Positions 8,493 through 16,515 of a stretch of 64,000 nucleotides of DNA are shown in pieces. The notes below the pieces were generated by a model. It ran no database searches, was not told the DNA's origin, and was given only the letters and a program-made list of their open reading frames with translations. Position 1 is the stretch's first letter. Each line of letters starts with the position of its first letter. Source of the stretch: Kutzneria kofuensis (lineage in GTDB: Bacteria > Actinomycetota > Actinomycetes > Mycobacteriales > Pseudonocardiaceae). Made by a program: the position numbers and the translations under genes. The stretch covers positions 1 through 64,000 of the forward strand of contig NZ_JACHIR010000005.1 of the NCBI RefSeq assembly GCF_014203355.1, given 5' to 3'.

Positions 8493-10121
8493 TCACTGTC
8501 TCGAGGGCCACCTGTCGCGCCGACCGCGTGAAGCCACCTCTACGGTCAACACGGGCGTTTCGGATAGCCGCTCCCATACGCCAGATGCGCCGACGTACAG
8601 CTCCTCACGGAACCACACCGAAACCTGTGTGACCGGCCCTTCCGCACGGCGGTAACGGGGAGCATCACCCCACCGGTAGAGATGCCCGCTGGGTGCTCGG
8701 AGCCAGTGAAGTCCCCGGGGAAGCGGATTCTTCGGTAGGCCAGCATTCAGCGCGGCCATCATCGTCCGCAGGTAGGCAGCGTGCCGCGCAACGCGGTCCT
8801 CGTCCCGGTGCACGATGCCGTAGCGATGCTTGGCTTGGCGCAGGTCGGCCGGGCGCAGTGGCTCACGAAGGAGGACGTCACGGATTGCGACGTCCTCGAC
8901 ACCGCCCAGCGGAAAGGTGATCATCGGTTCGGGCACCAGGGCGTTGCCCACCACTCGCGCGTACTCACGGTCGTGAGGACCGAAGAAGTCGTTGTACAGC
9001 CCGAACACTCGACCGTCCGCGGTGTGCGCCCGCCACCAGACCTTCGCGGACAACGGCGTGTCCCACCAGCCAAGGACGTTGGGCCGCCACAACAACCCGG
9101 CCACCACCAACATCAGCACCGCCACGGCGCCGAGCCACGTCCAGCCGCCGAAGGCCACCCGTCCGGTGCCGGCGTCGGCGGCCATCGCGCCGGCCAACAG
9201 CAGGCCGGTGGCGATGTTCTCCCAGAACAGCAGGCCGGAAGTCAGCGCGACCACGCAGTTGAACAGCAGCGCACCAGCGATGCTGGCCAGGAAGCACCCC
9301 AGGTCGGCGAACGCGACCAGGCCGGCCAGCTCCACCACCATGGTGCCGAGGTTCAGCCACACCACGGCGGGCCGCAGGGCACGTACGATCCGGGCGGCCG
9401 TGCCTGCTGACAGGAAACGCGCCCACCCCCACGCGTACGCGGTGGCGACAAGCAGGTCGGTTCGGTTGGTCAGGGCCCACGACCACGGACGACGCCCCAG
9501 TTTCGCCTTGGCCCAGGCGGCCACCACGTAGTGCGACAGGTACACCGTACCGAGCACCAGGGCGAGACCCGTGGTGCCAGCCGCCGACGATCTGCCGACC
9601 AGCTCGGTCAGCGCCGAGTTCGCCAGCGAGAAGCAGTATGTGGCCTTGATCAGCCGGATGTCGACGTTGGCATGGTGCGTCCAGCCGCCGAGGCGTCCAC
9701 AGACCAGCACGATCGCGGCGAGGCCGAGCGCCGGGAACACCAGCGCGGCCGCGCCGATGATCAACACGACCAGCCGGTCCCTCCGCTGCCAGCGCAGGTC
9801 TTGGCCCAGGTCGTAGTCCTGCGTCAGGTGCTTCCACAACATGAGCGCCAGCGCCCCCGTCGGCACCAGCGCCAGCCAGCCGTCCGGCATCCTGCCGAAC
9901 ACGGCGTCCACGGCGGTCAGCACGGCGAGCACCGTGCCGATCGAGAGCCCGCGGCCCAGGGGCACGCAGGCCTCGGGGTACACGCCGTTGAGCGCCTGGC
10001 GGGGATATCGGCCGGCGCCAAGGCGCACCGCGCACCAGGCGACCAGCGGGGAGAGCAGCCGGTACACCAGGGCGGTCAGTCCTAGCGCGAGCGCCCCCCA
10101 CTCGGCGTCCGTCAGCGGCAT
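8493..10121 (-). CDS. polytopic membrane protein of the biosynthetic cluster, unknown family
   Basis: The 542-residue protein has an N-terminal half of about eight to ten hydrophobic segments, from LALGLTALVYRLLSPLVAW to LGAVAVLMLVVAGLLW near residue 340. A soluble C-terminal domain of about 190 residues follows, with stretches such as GRVFGLYNDFFGPHDREYARV, MMAALNAGLPKNPLPRGLHWL and ELYVGASGVWERL. I do not recognise the family; an HTTM or carboxylase-like fold was considered but no motif confirms it. The ATG at 10121 has GGGAGG 6-7 nt upstream. It is the last gene of the minus-strand run, 90 nt behind the pentapeptide ORF and beyond the hairpin. IS701 inserted just beyond its 3' end. Confidence 0.7.
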   Translation of the reverse strand: MPLTDAEWGALALGLTALVYRLLSPLVAWCAVRLGAGRYPRQALNGVYPEACVPLGRGLSIGTVLAVLTAVDAVFGRMPDGWLALVPTGALALMLWKHLTQDYDLGQDLRWQRRDRLVVLIIGAAALVFPALGLAAIVLVCGRLGGWTHHANVDIRLIKATYCFSLANSALTELVGRSSAAGTTGLALVLGTVYLSHYVVAAWAKAKLGRRPWSWALTNRTDLLVATAYAWGWARFLSAGTAARIVRALRPAVVWLNLGTMVVELAGLVAFADLGCFLASIAGALLFNCVVALTSGLLFWENIATGLLLAGAMAADAGTGRVAFGGWTWLGAVAVLMLVVAGLLWRPNVLGWWDTPLSAKVWWRAHTADGRVFGLYNDFFGPHDREYARVVGNALVPEPMITFPLGGVEDVAIRDVLLREPLRPADLRQAKHRYGIVHRDEDRVARHAAYLRTMMAALNAGLPKNPLPRGLHWLRAPSGHLYRWGDAPRYRRAEGPVTQVSVWFREELYVGASGVWERLSETPVLTVEVASRGRRDRWPSRQ

Positions 10122-10154
10122 CGTCTGCCTCCCGTCACGTCCGCGGGGATGGAT

Positions 10155-10187
10155 CGGGGTGGGCCGGATCGCGTCCGGCCCACCCCG
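10155..10187 (-). terminator. strong hairpin between the pentapeptide ORF and the membrane protein gene
   Basis: The 14-bp arms CGGGGTGGGCCGGA (10155-10168) and TCCGGCCCACCCCG (10174-10187) pair perfectly around a TCGCG loop. It begins 24 nt after the stop of the 18-bp ORF and has no U-tract. It could be a terminator or attenuator that keeps transcript of the tiny ORF and P450 in excess over the membrane protein gene, or it could stabilise a 3' end. Confidence 0.75.
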
Positions 10188-10211
10188 CGAGACACGTGTG
10201 GATCAACTGTT

Positions 10212-10229
10212 TCAGTGGTCGTAGCTCAT
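10212..10229 (-). CDS. 18-bp ORF for pentapeptide MSYDH, candidate biarylitide-type RiPP precursor
   Basis: ATG AGC TAC GAC CAC TGA lies 47 nt after the P450 stop. The ribosome binding site GAGGAGGG (10237-10244) ends exactly 7 nt before the ATG, among the best in the window. Biarylitides come from an 18-bp precursor gene (bytA, peptide MRYYH) and a P450 that joins Tyr3 and His5. The pattern M-x-Y-x-H, the length and the adjacent P450 all match. Predicted chemistry is a Tyr-His crosslink in Tyr-Asp-His, with Met-Ser removed. In the known pairs the precursor precedes the P450; here it follows. A chance ORF is possible but unlikely given the strong binding site and matching codons. Confidence 0.7.
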   Translation of the reverse strand: MSYDH

Positions 10230-10276
10230 ATCGCTGCCCTCCTCTCGCGGATCGACACAACCACGGACGGCCTTGC

Positions 10277-11455
10277 TCAGTCCGCGGCGAACTCGGGGTG
10301 GAAGGTCACCGGCAGAATCCCGATGGTCCGCACGGTGGCCGTCGGCCTGCGGGTCGGCGTGCCGGCCAGGCGCAGCCGGCGCGGCGCACGCAGCAGCCCG
10401 ACGATCAGTTCACGGATCGCCGCGCGCCCGAACAGCGCGCCGACACACGCATGAGGTCCCCAGCCGAAGCTCAGGTGCTGGTTCGGGGCGCGGTCCAACA
10501 CGATCCGCTCCGGATCGGTGAACTGGTCGGGGTCACGGTTGGCCGCGGCGAGCAGCGTGAGCACGATGTCGCCGGGCTCGATCACAGTGTCGTCGACGAC
10601 CATCCGGCACACCGCCACCCGGCTGGTGCCCTGGGCGGGCCCGTCGTAGCGGATGAGCTCATCGACGGCGGTGGGCAGCAACCGCGGGTCGGCACGGATG
10701 GCGTCCAACAGGTCGGGCCTGCGCAAGAGGGTGAGCACCACGTTGCCGGCGGTCGCGTAGATAGTGCCGTAGCTGGCGTTGAACATCATTCCGGTGGTGT
10801 TGCGGATGTAGTGCTCGGGAACCTGCGCCTGCTGCGCGCGGTTGCGCACGTCCGACAGCACACCCGGCCGGTCCTCGTCGCCCAGCCAGTTCTCCACCAG
10901 TTGGTTCAGTCGGTGACGGGCGCTGTCGCCGACCGCGGCGCGCTCGGGCGCCAACCCGGCATCCATCCGGTAGGCGATGCCCTCGGAGATCTCGGCGTAC
11001 GTCGGCCCGTCCGGTTCGGCCACCCCGATCAGCTCGGAGGTGACGCTCAGCGCGATCGGGGCGGCGACCTCGGTCATCAGGTCGAACGTGTCCCGCTCAG
11101 CCAGCCGGTCGAACAGGGACTGCAGGCGGCCCTGCACCCGCTGCGCGATCTGCACCGGTTCCTGGTTGCGGAACGAGCTCATCAGCAGGCTGCGCAGCGG
11201 CGCCTGGTGCGGCGGGTCGAGCGACTGCAGGCTCTGCCGGAACTCCGGGACGTCCTCGCCGACCCGTCGCCGGTCCCGCGCGTAGTCCTGGTAGTTCTTC
11301 AGCACGTCCCGGCAGTCGCGATACCGCGTCAGCACCCAGGAACGCATGGTGTCGTGCCAGAAGATCGGGCGGTTGGCCCGCAGCTCGGCGTACAGTGGAT
11401 ACGGATCGACCAGCGTCTGGTGGTCCAGCGGGTCGTACACGGGTGCCAGGTCCAC
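10277..11455 (-). CDS. cytochrome P450, candidate peptide-crosslinking enzyme
   Basis: The 392-residue class I bacterial P450 has its heme signature FGWGPHACVG with Cys near residue 337. The K-helix ExxR is in DELIRYDGP, and there is a normal PERI segment before the heme loop. The I-helix is unusual: where AGxET/DT is expected it reads MMFNASYGTIYAT, so the acidic residue of the acid-alcohol pair is missing. This suggests a radical coupling or other non-hydroxylating reaction, as in crosslinking P450s. The start is GTG at 11455 with AAAGGGA upstream. It lies 41 nt behind the antiporter gene and 47 nt ahead of the MSYDH ORF. A ferredoxin partner is not in the window. Confidence 0.92.
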   Translation of the reverse strand: MDLAPVYDPLDHQTLVDPYPLYAELRANRPIFWHDTMRSWVLTRYRDCRDVLKNYQDYARDRRRVGEDVPEFRQSLQSLDPPHQAPLRSLLMSSFRNQEPVQIAQRVQGRLQSLFDRLAERDTFDLMTEVAAPIALSVTSELIGVAEPDGPTYAEISEGIAYRMDAGLAPERAAVGDSARHRLNQLVENWLGDEDRPGVLSDVRNRAQQAQVPEHYIRNTTGMMFNASYGTIYATAGNVVLTLLRRPDLLDAIRADPRLLPTAVDELIRYDGPAQGTSRVAVCRMVVDDTVIEPGDIVLTLLAAANRDPDQFTDPERIVLDRAPNQHLSFGWGPHACVGALFGRAAIRELIVGLLRAPRRLRLAGTPTRRPTATVRTIGILPVTFHPEFAAD

Positions 11456-11496
11456 GCCTGCGGTCCCTTTCGGTGCGGGGAAACGGTGCGCGGCGG

Positions 11497-12774
11497 TCAG
11501 TTCGCCGAGTTCGTGGCGGTCAGCAGGAACTGGTCGACCTCGGTGGAGCCGCGGCGGGCGTCCCGCCGGTCGAGCCAGCTCAGCAGTGGCGCGGTCATCA
11601 TGGTGGTGACCAGCGCGACCACCACCAGCACGGTGAACAACGCCGGTGAGACGATGCCGGCCTGGAGACCGACGTTCAGTGCGATCAGCTGCATCAGCCC
11701 CCTGGCGTTGATGAGGACGCCGATCCGCACGGCGATCGGCTGGGGCTCACCGACCAGCCGCGCCGCTGCCCAGCAGGCCCCGAACTTTCCCACCACCGCG
11801 ACCGCGACGCACAACGCCGCGAACGCCAGCAGCGTCGGCTGGGCCAGCAGGGCAAACCGGCTGTTGAGTCCGGAGTAGACGAAGAACAGCGGCAGGAACA
11901 CGATCCGGCCGACCGGCATGATCTTCGCCACCACCGCGTCGGCCATCTCGCCGCGCGGGAAGCACACGCCGAAGCAGAAGGCACCGAACACCGCGTACAG
12001 CCCGATCATGTCGGTGTACCAGGCCGCCGCGAACAGCAGCAGCACGGTGACCAGCACCCGTTTGTCCATGTCGAGCCGAGCGCTGCGCAGCAGCGAGTCG
12101 AGCCATCGGCGACCGACCAGCCACAACAACGACACGAGCAGGACACCACCGCCGACGGCCAGCGCAACTGGCGCCGCGCTGTTCGCCCGCAGGCTCACCA
12201 CGACTGCCAGCAGCGTCCACGCCAGCACGTCGTCCAGTGCCCCGCAGGCGAGGGCGATCGAGCCGAACCTGGTGCCGGCCAGCCGCCGTTCGGTGATGAT
12301 CCTGGCCATCATGGGAAACGCGGTGATCGCCAGCGCCACGCCGATGAACCCGACGGACACCACCGGCGACACACCCGGTGCGGTCACGTCCGCCCAGCCG
12401 GTGCCCAGAACGCCGACGCCGATGCCGAGCACCAGCGGCGCCACGGAGCCGGTGATCGAGATCGCACCGGCCACGCGGGCCGAACCGCGGACCTCGCGCA
12501 GGCTGAACTCGTGGCCGACACCGAACATGTAGATCACCAGGCCGATCTGGCCGCCCACGTAGAGCAGCGGCCGGATCGCGTCCGGGAACAGCACGGCCTG
12601 CGCGGCCGGCCAGACCAGCCCCAGCAGGGACGGGCCGAGCAGCACGCCGGCGATCATCTCCCCCACCACCGGCGGCTGCCCGAGCCGGCCGACGACCTGC
12701 GAAACCGCCCGGCAGGCCAGCAGAATCACGGTCACGGCCAGGAAGAACGCGGTGCCCGTGGCGGCCGTGCTCAC
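11497..12774 (-). CDS. cation/proton antiporter (CPA2/Kef-type)
   Basis: The 425-residue membrane protein has about 12 hydrophobic segments and the Na+/H+ exchanger core: LGQPPVVGEMIAGVLLGPSLLG near residue 30, ACGALDDVLAWTLLA with the ion-binding Asp pair near 155, and GLMQLIALNVGLQAGI near 370. No C-terminal TrkA-N domain is present. The GTG start overlaps the stop of the FAD gene by 4 nt (GTGA), so translation is coupled. Such antiporters recur in antibiotic clusters, where export, self-protection or pH balance is assumed. A direct role in the pathway is not evident. Confidence 0.88.
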   Translation of the reverse strand: MSTAATGTAFFLAVTVILLACRAVSQVVGRLGQPPVVGEMIAGVLLGPSLLGLVWPAAQAVLFPDAIRPLLYVGGQIGLVIYMFGVGHEFSLREVRGSARVAGAISITGSVAPLVLGIGVGVLGTGWADVTAPGVSPVVSVGFIGVALAITAFPMMARIITERRLAGTRFGSIALACGALDDVLAWTLLAVVVSLRANSAAPVALAVGGGVLLVSLLWLVGRRWLDSLLRSARLDMDKRVLVTVLLLFAAAWYTDMIGLYAVFGAFCFGVCFPRGEMADAVVAKIMPVGRIVFLPLFFVYSGLNSRFALLAQPTLLAFAALCVAVAVVGKFGACWAAARLVGEPQPIAVRIGVLINARGLMQLIALNVGLQAGIVSPALFTVLVVVALVTTMMTAPLLSWLDRRDARRGSTEVDQFLLTATNSAN

Positions 12775-14309
12775 GTCGCCACCCGCGTGCCGACCGCATC
12801 GGCCAGGAACGCGGTCAGCCCGTCGCCGTCCTGCCAGCGGTTCTCCATGTCGCTGTCCAGGTGGTGGGTCGCGACCAGTTCGCCGGCGCGGTACTGCCGG
12901 ACCACCGGGTGGAAGAAGCTGGTGACCTCCCCCTCGCTGGCGTGCACGATGCTGCCGTCGAAGGGTTTCTTGCCGACCGGGTGCGGCCCGTACTCGAGGG
13001 TCACCGCGAACACCGTGTCGGTCGGTTCGAACGCGCGGTCGGCCAGGTGGCGCAGCGGCATCTCCTCGAAGTGCCGGACGGGGCCGTCGCCCGGCACGAC
13101 CAGGACGTCGGCGAGTTCGCCGAACTGCTGCCACAGCCCGGACGAGCGGTTGATCCGGGCCAGGACCGACCTGGTCCACCCGGCCGGATCGGCGGCCAGC
13201 TCGGTGTGCGGCCAGGTCGTGCCGTGGTAGCGCTCGTCGAGCAGTCGGTACAGCGCCCGCGCGCCGTACCGGTACCCGTGGATGAACCCGTTGGTGGACA
13301 CCCGATAGTCCAGCTGCTGGGTCAGTGTGCCCGCGAAGAACAGACCGTCCACGGACGTCGACTCGTAGCCGCTGGTCAGCTCCGGGAACCGGTCGTTGAT
13401 GTCGAGCGCCGGCCGGCAGCCGTCGGCGAAGATCGTGGCGTCGAAACGGAATCCGGCACACACGATCACCCGGTCGTAGTCGACGACGCGAGGGCCCCGG
13501 CTGAAGCGGAACCGCACGTGGTAACCGGCGTCGTCCCGGTCTATCCGCTCGACGCCGACGTTGAGAACGGCGTTGCCGCTCTTGAGCTCGTAGGTGTCGA
13601 GGAAGTTGTTGTTCACCGCCCGGACATGGCCGACGAAGTGGGTGTCCCAGGCCAGTCGGACCGGCTTAGGACCCGCGATGTGCACGGCCGCGGTGGTGGA
13701 CACCAGGTTGTCGGCCGTCTCGAAGGCGGAGTTGCCCTTGCCGATGATCAGCACTCGCTGGTTGGTGAACTCCGCGGGGTCGGTGGATACCGTCGAGTAC
13801 TGCTCGGCGAGCTCGATCCCCCGGATCTCGGGCACGTTGGGCACGCTGAGCCCGGTGGCCACCACGACCCGCCGGCTGCGGCGCCGCGTGCCGTGCTGGT
13901 CGGTCAGCACGAATTCGTCGCCGTCGCGGGCGATCTCCCGCACCCGGCAGCCGAACTGGATGTTCAGGTCCAGCCGGCTCGCGTAGTCGGCGAGGTAGCG
14001 GACGTAGTCGTCGGCGGCCGGAAAGTATTCCTCGCTGTACTTGGTGAACACCAGGCTCGGGTCGTCGGACAGCAGCGAGTTCCAGTCCATCCGGAGGTTG
14101 ACCTCAGGATCGTCGCTTCCGGTGAACCGCTTGTTGGAGGAGATCAGCTGCCGGTGCCGGGGGAATTTGGTGAAGAAACCGCCCGGCGCCGCGCCCTCGT
14201 CGAGCACCAGGTAGTCGTGCCCGCCGCGGTGCAGCAGATGAGCGAGTTGGAGCCCGGCCGGGCCGGCGCCGACCACAAGGTAGTCGGTCACGTGTTCAGG
14301 CATCGTCAC
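12771..14309 (-). CDS. FAD-dependent oxidoreductase/monooxygenase (FMO- and FOXRED2-like)
   Basis: The 512-residue flavoprotein has an N-terminal FAD dinucleotide fold (YLVVGAGPAGLQLAHLL, residues 10-26). A second Rossmann motif near 185-200 (VLIIGKGNSAFETADNL) is for NAD(P)H. VIVCAGFRFD precedes a C-terminal FAD contact, LFFAGTLTQQLDY. The layout is that of class B flavin monooxygenases and of FOXRED2. No secretion signal is present. Likely chemistry is N- or C-oxidation of the pathway intermediate; the substrate is unknown. It overlaps the small membrane protein gene upstream and, by GTGA, the antiporter downstream. The start may be GTG 14309 or ATG 14303. Confidence 0.88.
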   Translation of the reverse strand: MTMPEHVTDYLVVGAGPAGLQLAHLLHRGGHDYLVLDEGAAPGGFFTKFPRHRQLISSNKRFTGSDDPEVNLRMDWNSLLSDDPSLVFTKYSEEYFPAADDYVRYLADYASRLDLNIQFGCRVREIARDGDEFVLTDQHGTRRRSRRVVVATGLSVPNVPEIRGIELAEQYSTVSTDPAEFTNQRVLIIGKGNSAFETADNLVSTTAAVHIAGPKPVRLAWDTHFVGHVRAVNNNFLDTYELKSGNAVLNVGVERIDRDDAGYHVRFRFSRGPRVVDYDRVIVCAGFRFDATIFADGCRPALDINDRFPELTSGYESTSVDGLFFAGTLTQQLDYRVSTNGFIHGYRYGARALYRLLDERYHGTTWPHTELAADPAGWTRSVLARINRSSGLWQQFGELADVLVVPGDGPVRHFEEMPLRHLADRAFEPTDTVFAVTLEYGPHPVGKKPFDGSIVHASEGEVTSFFHPVVRQYRAGELVATHHLDSDMENRWQDGDGLTAFLADAVGTRVAT

Positions 14310-14481
14310 TTCGTCCCCGTCCTGTGCCGCCTCGGGAAGATGCGGGAGTCCAGTGGTGGATCAGGTAGCTCGTGGCCCGGTCGTTCCAGGCCCGGTGCAG
14401 CGGATCGCGCACCAGTCGGCAAACCAGGCCGACCGGGGTGACCACGGCGTAGTACAGCAGGAAAAGTCCGACTCGAAGCAT
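14296..14481 (-). CDS. small SxtJ-like membrane protein beside the carbamoyltransferase
   Basis: The 61-residue protein has one N-terminal hydrophobic segment (VGLFLLYYAVVTPVGLVCRL), then RDPLHRAWNDRATSYLIHH and a charged tail. Short proteins of this form, with YxVVTPxGLxxRL followed by RDPLxxxW, sit next to NodU/CmcH-type carbamoyltransferases in many bacteria and are called SxtJ-like after the saxitoxin cluster. Their role is unproven; anchoring the carbamoyltransferase at the membrane is a guess. It lies 34 nt after the carbamoyltransferase and overlaps the FAD gene by 14 nt. Confidence 0.65.
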   Translation of the reverse strand: MLRVGLFLLYYAVVTPVGLVCRLVRDPLHRAWNDRATSYLIHHWTPASSRGGTGRGRSDDA

Positions 14482-14515
14482 GTGGATGGTCCTTCGAGAA
14501 CGAGCGGCGACCCGG

Positions 14516-16351
14516 TCAGTCCAGCGGAATCTTCGCGCGCCAGTCGGACTGCTCCCGCCACGCCGGCTGATCGGCCTTGCGCAACAGAAAGTCGCCGATT
14601 GCGAGTAGATCGATGTCGGTGCGCCGGAAACAGGTCACCGCGTCGTCCGGCGTGTTCACGATCGGTTCGCCGCGAACGTTGAACGAGGTGTTCACCAGCA
14701 CCGGGCAGCCGGTGCGCTCCTTGAACGCCCTCAGTAGTCGATGATAACGGCCATGTGTCTGCCTGGCCACTGTCTGCACCCGGGCGGACATGTCCACATG
14801 CGTGACCGCCGGAAGCACCGACCGCTGCTGGCGCAGCAGATCCAGGCCCGTGCGGCGCGGACCGTCCGGGACCGCGACGCGTTTGTCCTCCGCGACGTCG
14901 GCCACCAGCAGCATGTACGGACTGTCCTGGGTGAGCCGGAAGTACGCCCGCGCGTCCTCGGCCGTCACCGACGGGGCGAACGGGCGGAACGACTCCCGAA
15001 ACTTGATCTTGAGGTTCATCCTCGACTGCATGGTGGGGTCACGCGGGTCGCCGAGGATCGATCGGTTGCCCAGGGCGCGTGGCCCGAACTCCGTCCGCCC
15101 CTGGAACCAGCCCACCACCTGCCCGGCGGCCAGCGCGTCGGCCACCACGCGATCCAGCTCGTCCGGCGCGGCTGTCGTGTACACGAGGCCGTGCCCGTCC
15201 AGACAGGACCTGATCTCCTCGTCCGAATAGGACGGTCCGAGCAGGGCGCCGGACATCGCGTCCTGCCCGGTGCCCAGGTGCGGTCGGCCCGCACCCCGGC
15301 CGACCGCCAGGGCGAGAGCGGCGCCGAGCGCGCCGCCGGCGTCACCGGCGGCCGGCTGCACCCACAACTCGTCGGCGACCCCGAGCCGGGCCAGCCGGCC
15401 GTTGGCCACGCAGTTCAGCGCGACGCCACCGGCCAGGCACAGGCGCCGTTCCCCGGACAGCCGGAGCGCAGTTCTGGCCAGCCGCTCCACCACCTCCTCG
15501 GTCACCTGCTGAACGGACGCGGCCAGGTCGAACTCGCGTTCGGTGAGCGGGCCCTCGGGCTCCCGCCGCGCACCGCCGAACAGGCGCTCGAAGCCCCGTC
15601 CGGTCATCACGTGCCCGTGGAGGTACTCGAAGTACCGCAGGTCCAGCCGGAAGGAGCCGTCCGGCTTGATGTCGATCAGCCGGTCGCGGATCAGCCCAGC
15701 GAAGCGGGGTGTGCCGTAGGGCGCCAAGCCCATCAGCTTGTACTCGCCGGAGTCCACCTTGAACCCGCAGAAGTAGGTGAAGGCCGAGTACAACAGGCCA
15801 AGCGAGTGCGGGAACCGCAGCTCGGCCAGCGGCCGCAGCGCGCTGCCCCGGCCGTGCCACAACGTCGTGGTCGCCCATTCGCCGACCCCGTCCACGCAGA
15901 GCACCGCGGCGGACTCGTACGGACTGGGCAGGAAGGCGGACGCGGCGTGCGACTCGTGGTGACGACGGCAGCTGATGTCGGGCACCGGCCCCAGCCGCAG
16001 CGCGCCCAACTCCCGCCGAACCTCGTCGGCCGCCCGCCGCTTCCAGGCCAGCCACGCGGGCAAGGCCGCCCGGAACGGCCGGTAGCCGTGCGGGACGGCG
16101 CCCACGAACGTGCTCAGCACACGGCGGAACTTCAGTGCCGGGTCCTCGTAGTAGGCGACCGCCGAGACGTCCCCCAGCTTGGCGCCCGCCTCATCGAGGC
16201 AGTACCGCACCGCGCGAGCCGGAAACGCCGAGTCGTGCCGGACCCGGGTGAACCGCTCCTCCTGGGCGGCGGCGATCGGCACGCCGTCCTCGACCAGGGC
16301 AGCCGCACTGTCGTGGTAGTAGGCGGAGATGCCGAGAACCAGATCGGTCAA
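14516..16351 (-). CDS. O-carbamoyltransferase (NodU/CmcH family)
   Basis: The enzyme is about 611 residues and uses carbamoyl phosphate and ATP to carbamoylate a hydroxyl group. The N-terminal Kae1-like domain starts at VLGISAYYHDSAAALVEDG and holds the metal ligands in HHESHAASAFLPSPY and VDGVGEWATTT. The LCLAGGVALNCVANGRL segment is typical. The C-terminal YrdC-like domain contains WFQGRTEFGPRALGNRSIL and NTSFNVRGEPIVNTP. TTG at 16351 is preferred because GGGAGGG lies 9 nt upstream; an ATG at 16360 abuts that site. It is flanked on both sides by small-protein genes, so the product probably bears a carbamate. Confidence 0.93.
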   Translation of the reverse strand: MTDLVLGISAYYHDSAAALVEDGVPIAAAQEERFTRVRHDSAFPARAVRYCLDEAGAKLGDVSAVAYYEDPALKFRRVLSTFVGAVPHGYRPFRAALPAWLAWKRRAADEVRRELGALRLGPVPDISCRRHHESHAASAFLPSPYESAAVLCVDGVGEWATTTLWHGRGSALRPLAELRFPHSLGLLYSAFTYFCGFKVDSGEYKLMGLAPYGTPRFAGLIRDRLIDIKPDGSFRLDLRYFEYLHGHVMTGRGFERLFGGARREPEGPLTEREFDLAASVQQVTEEVVERLARTALRLSGERRLCLAGGVALNCVANGRLARLGVADELWVQPAAGDAGGALGAALALAVGRGAGRPHLGTGQDAMSGALLGPSYSDEEIRSCLDGHGLVYTTAAPDELDRVVADALAAGQVVGWFQGRTEFGPRALGNRSILGDPRDPTMQSRMNLKIKFRESFRPFAPSVTAEDARAYFRLTQDSPYMLLVADVAEDKRVAVPDGPRRTGLDLLRQQRSVLPAVTHVDMSARVQTVARQTHGRYHRLLRAFKERTGCPVLVNTSFNVRGEPIVNTPDDAVTCFRRTDIDLLAIGDFLLRKADQPAWREQSDWRAKIPLD

Positions 16352-16390
16352 CGTGAGCATCCCTCCCGGCCGGCGAGGGCCGTTGGTCGG

Positions 16391-16504
16391 TCAGTACAGC
16401 GGGTACATGGTGCCGTCGTCGTCAGGCGACCGCTTCTTCTTGCGTAGCGCGCGGTTCCGCAGCAGCGCACCGATGATCGGCAGCCTGCGCAGCAGTTTCG
16501 CCAT
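16391..16504 (-). CDS. 37-residue basic small protein next to the carbamoyltransferase
   Basis: ATG at 16504 has AGGAGGG 6 nt upstream, so it is clearly translated. The peptide has a hydrophobic/basic N-terminus (AKLLRRLPIIGALLRNRAL), a KKKRS cluster, a DDDG turn and the C-terminus TMYPLY. Carbamoyltransferase genes are often accompanied by short DUF5989-type proteins ending in a similar aromatic tail, and this is my preferred reading by analogy. The alternative is a precursor peptide with an amphipathic leader and an acidic/aromatic core; no matching modification enzyme is obvious. It starts 11 nt after the peptidase gene. Confidence 0.65.
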   Translation of the reverse strand: MAKLLRRLPIIGALLRNRALRKKKRSPDDDGTMYPLY

Positions 16505-16515
16505 GCCCGTCCCTC

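Noticed and set aside
10277..14441. Long open frames on the plus strand across the P450 to FAD-oxidoreductase genes (for example 10196-11878 and 12861-14441)
   Set aside because: They are antisense shadows in GC-rich DNA: no start context, repetitive Arg/Gly/Pro/His composition, and full overlap with well-recognised minus-strand genes.
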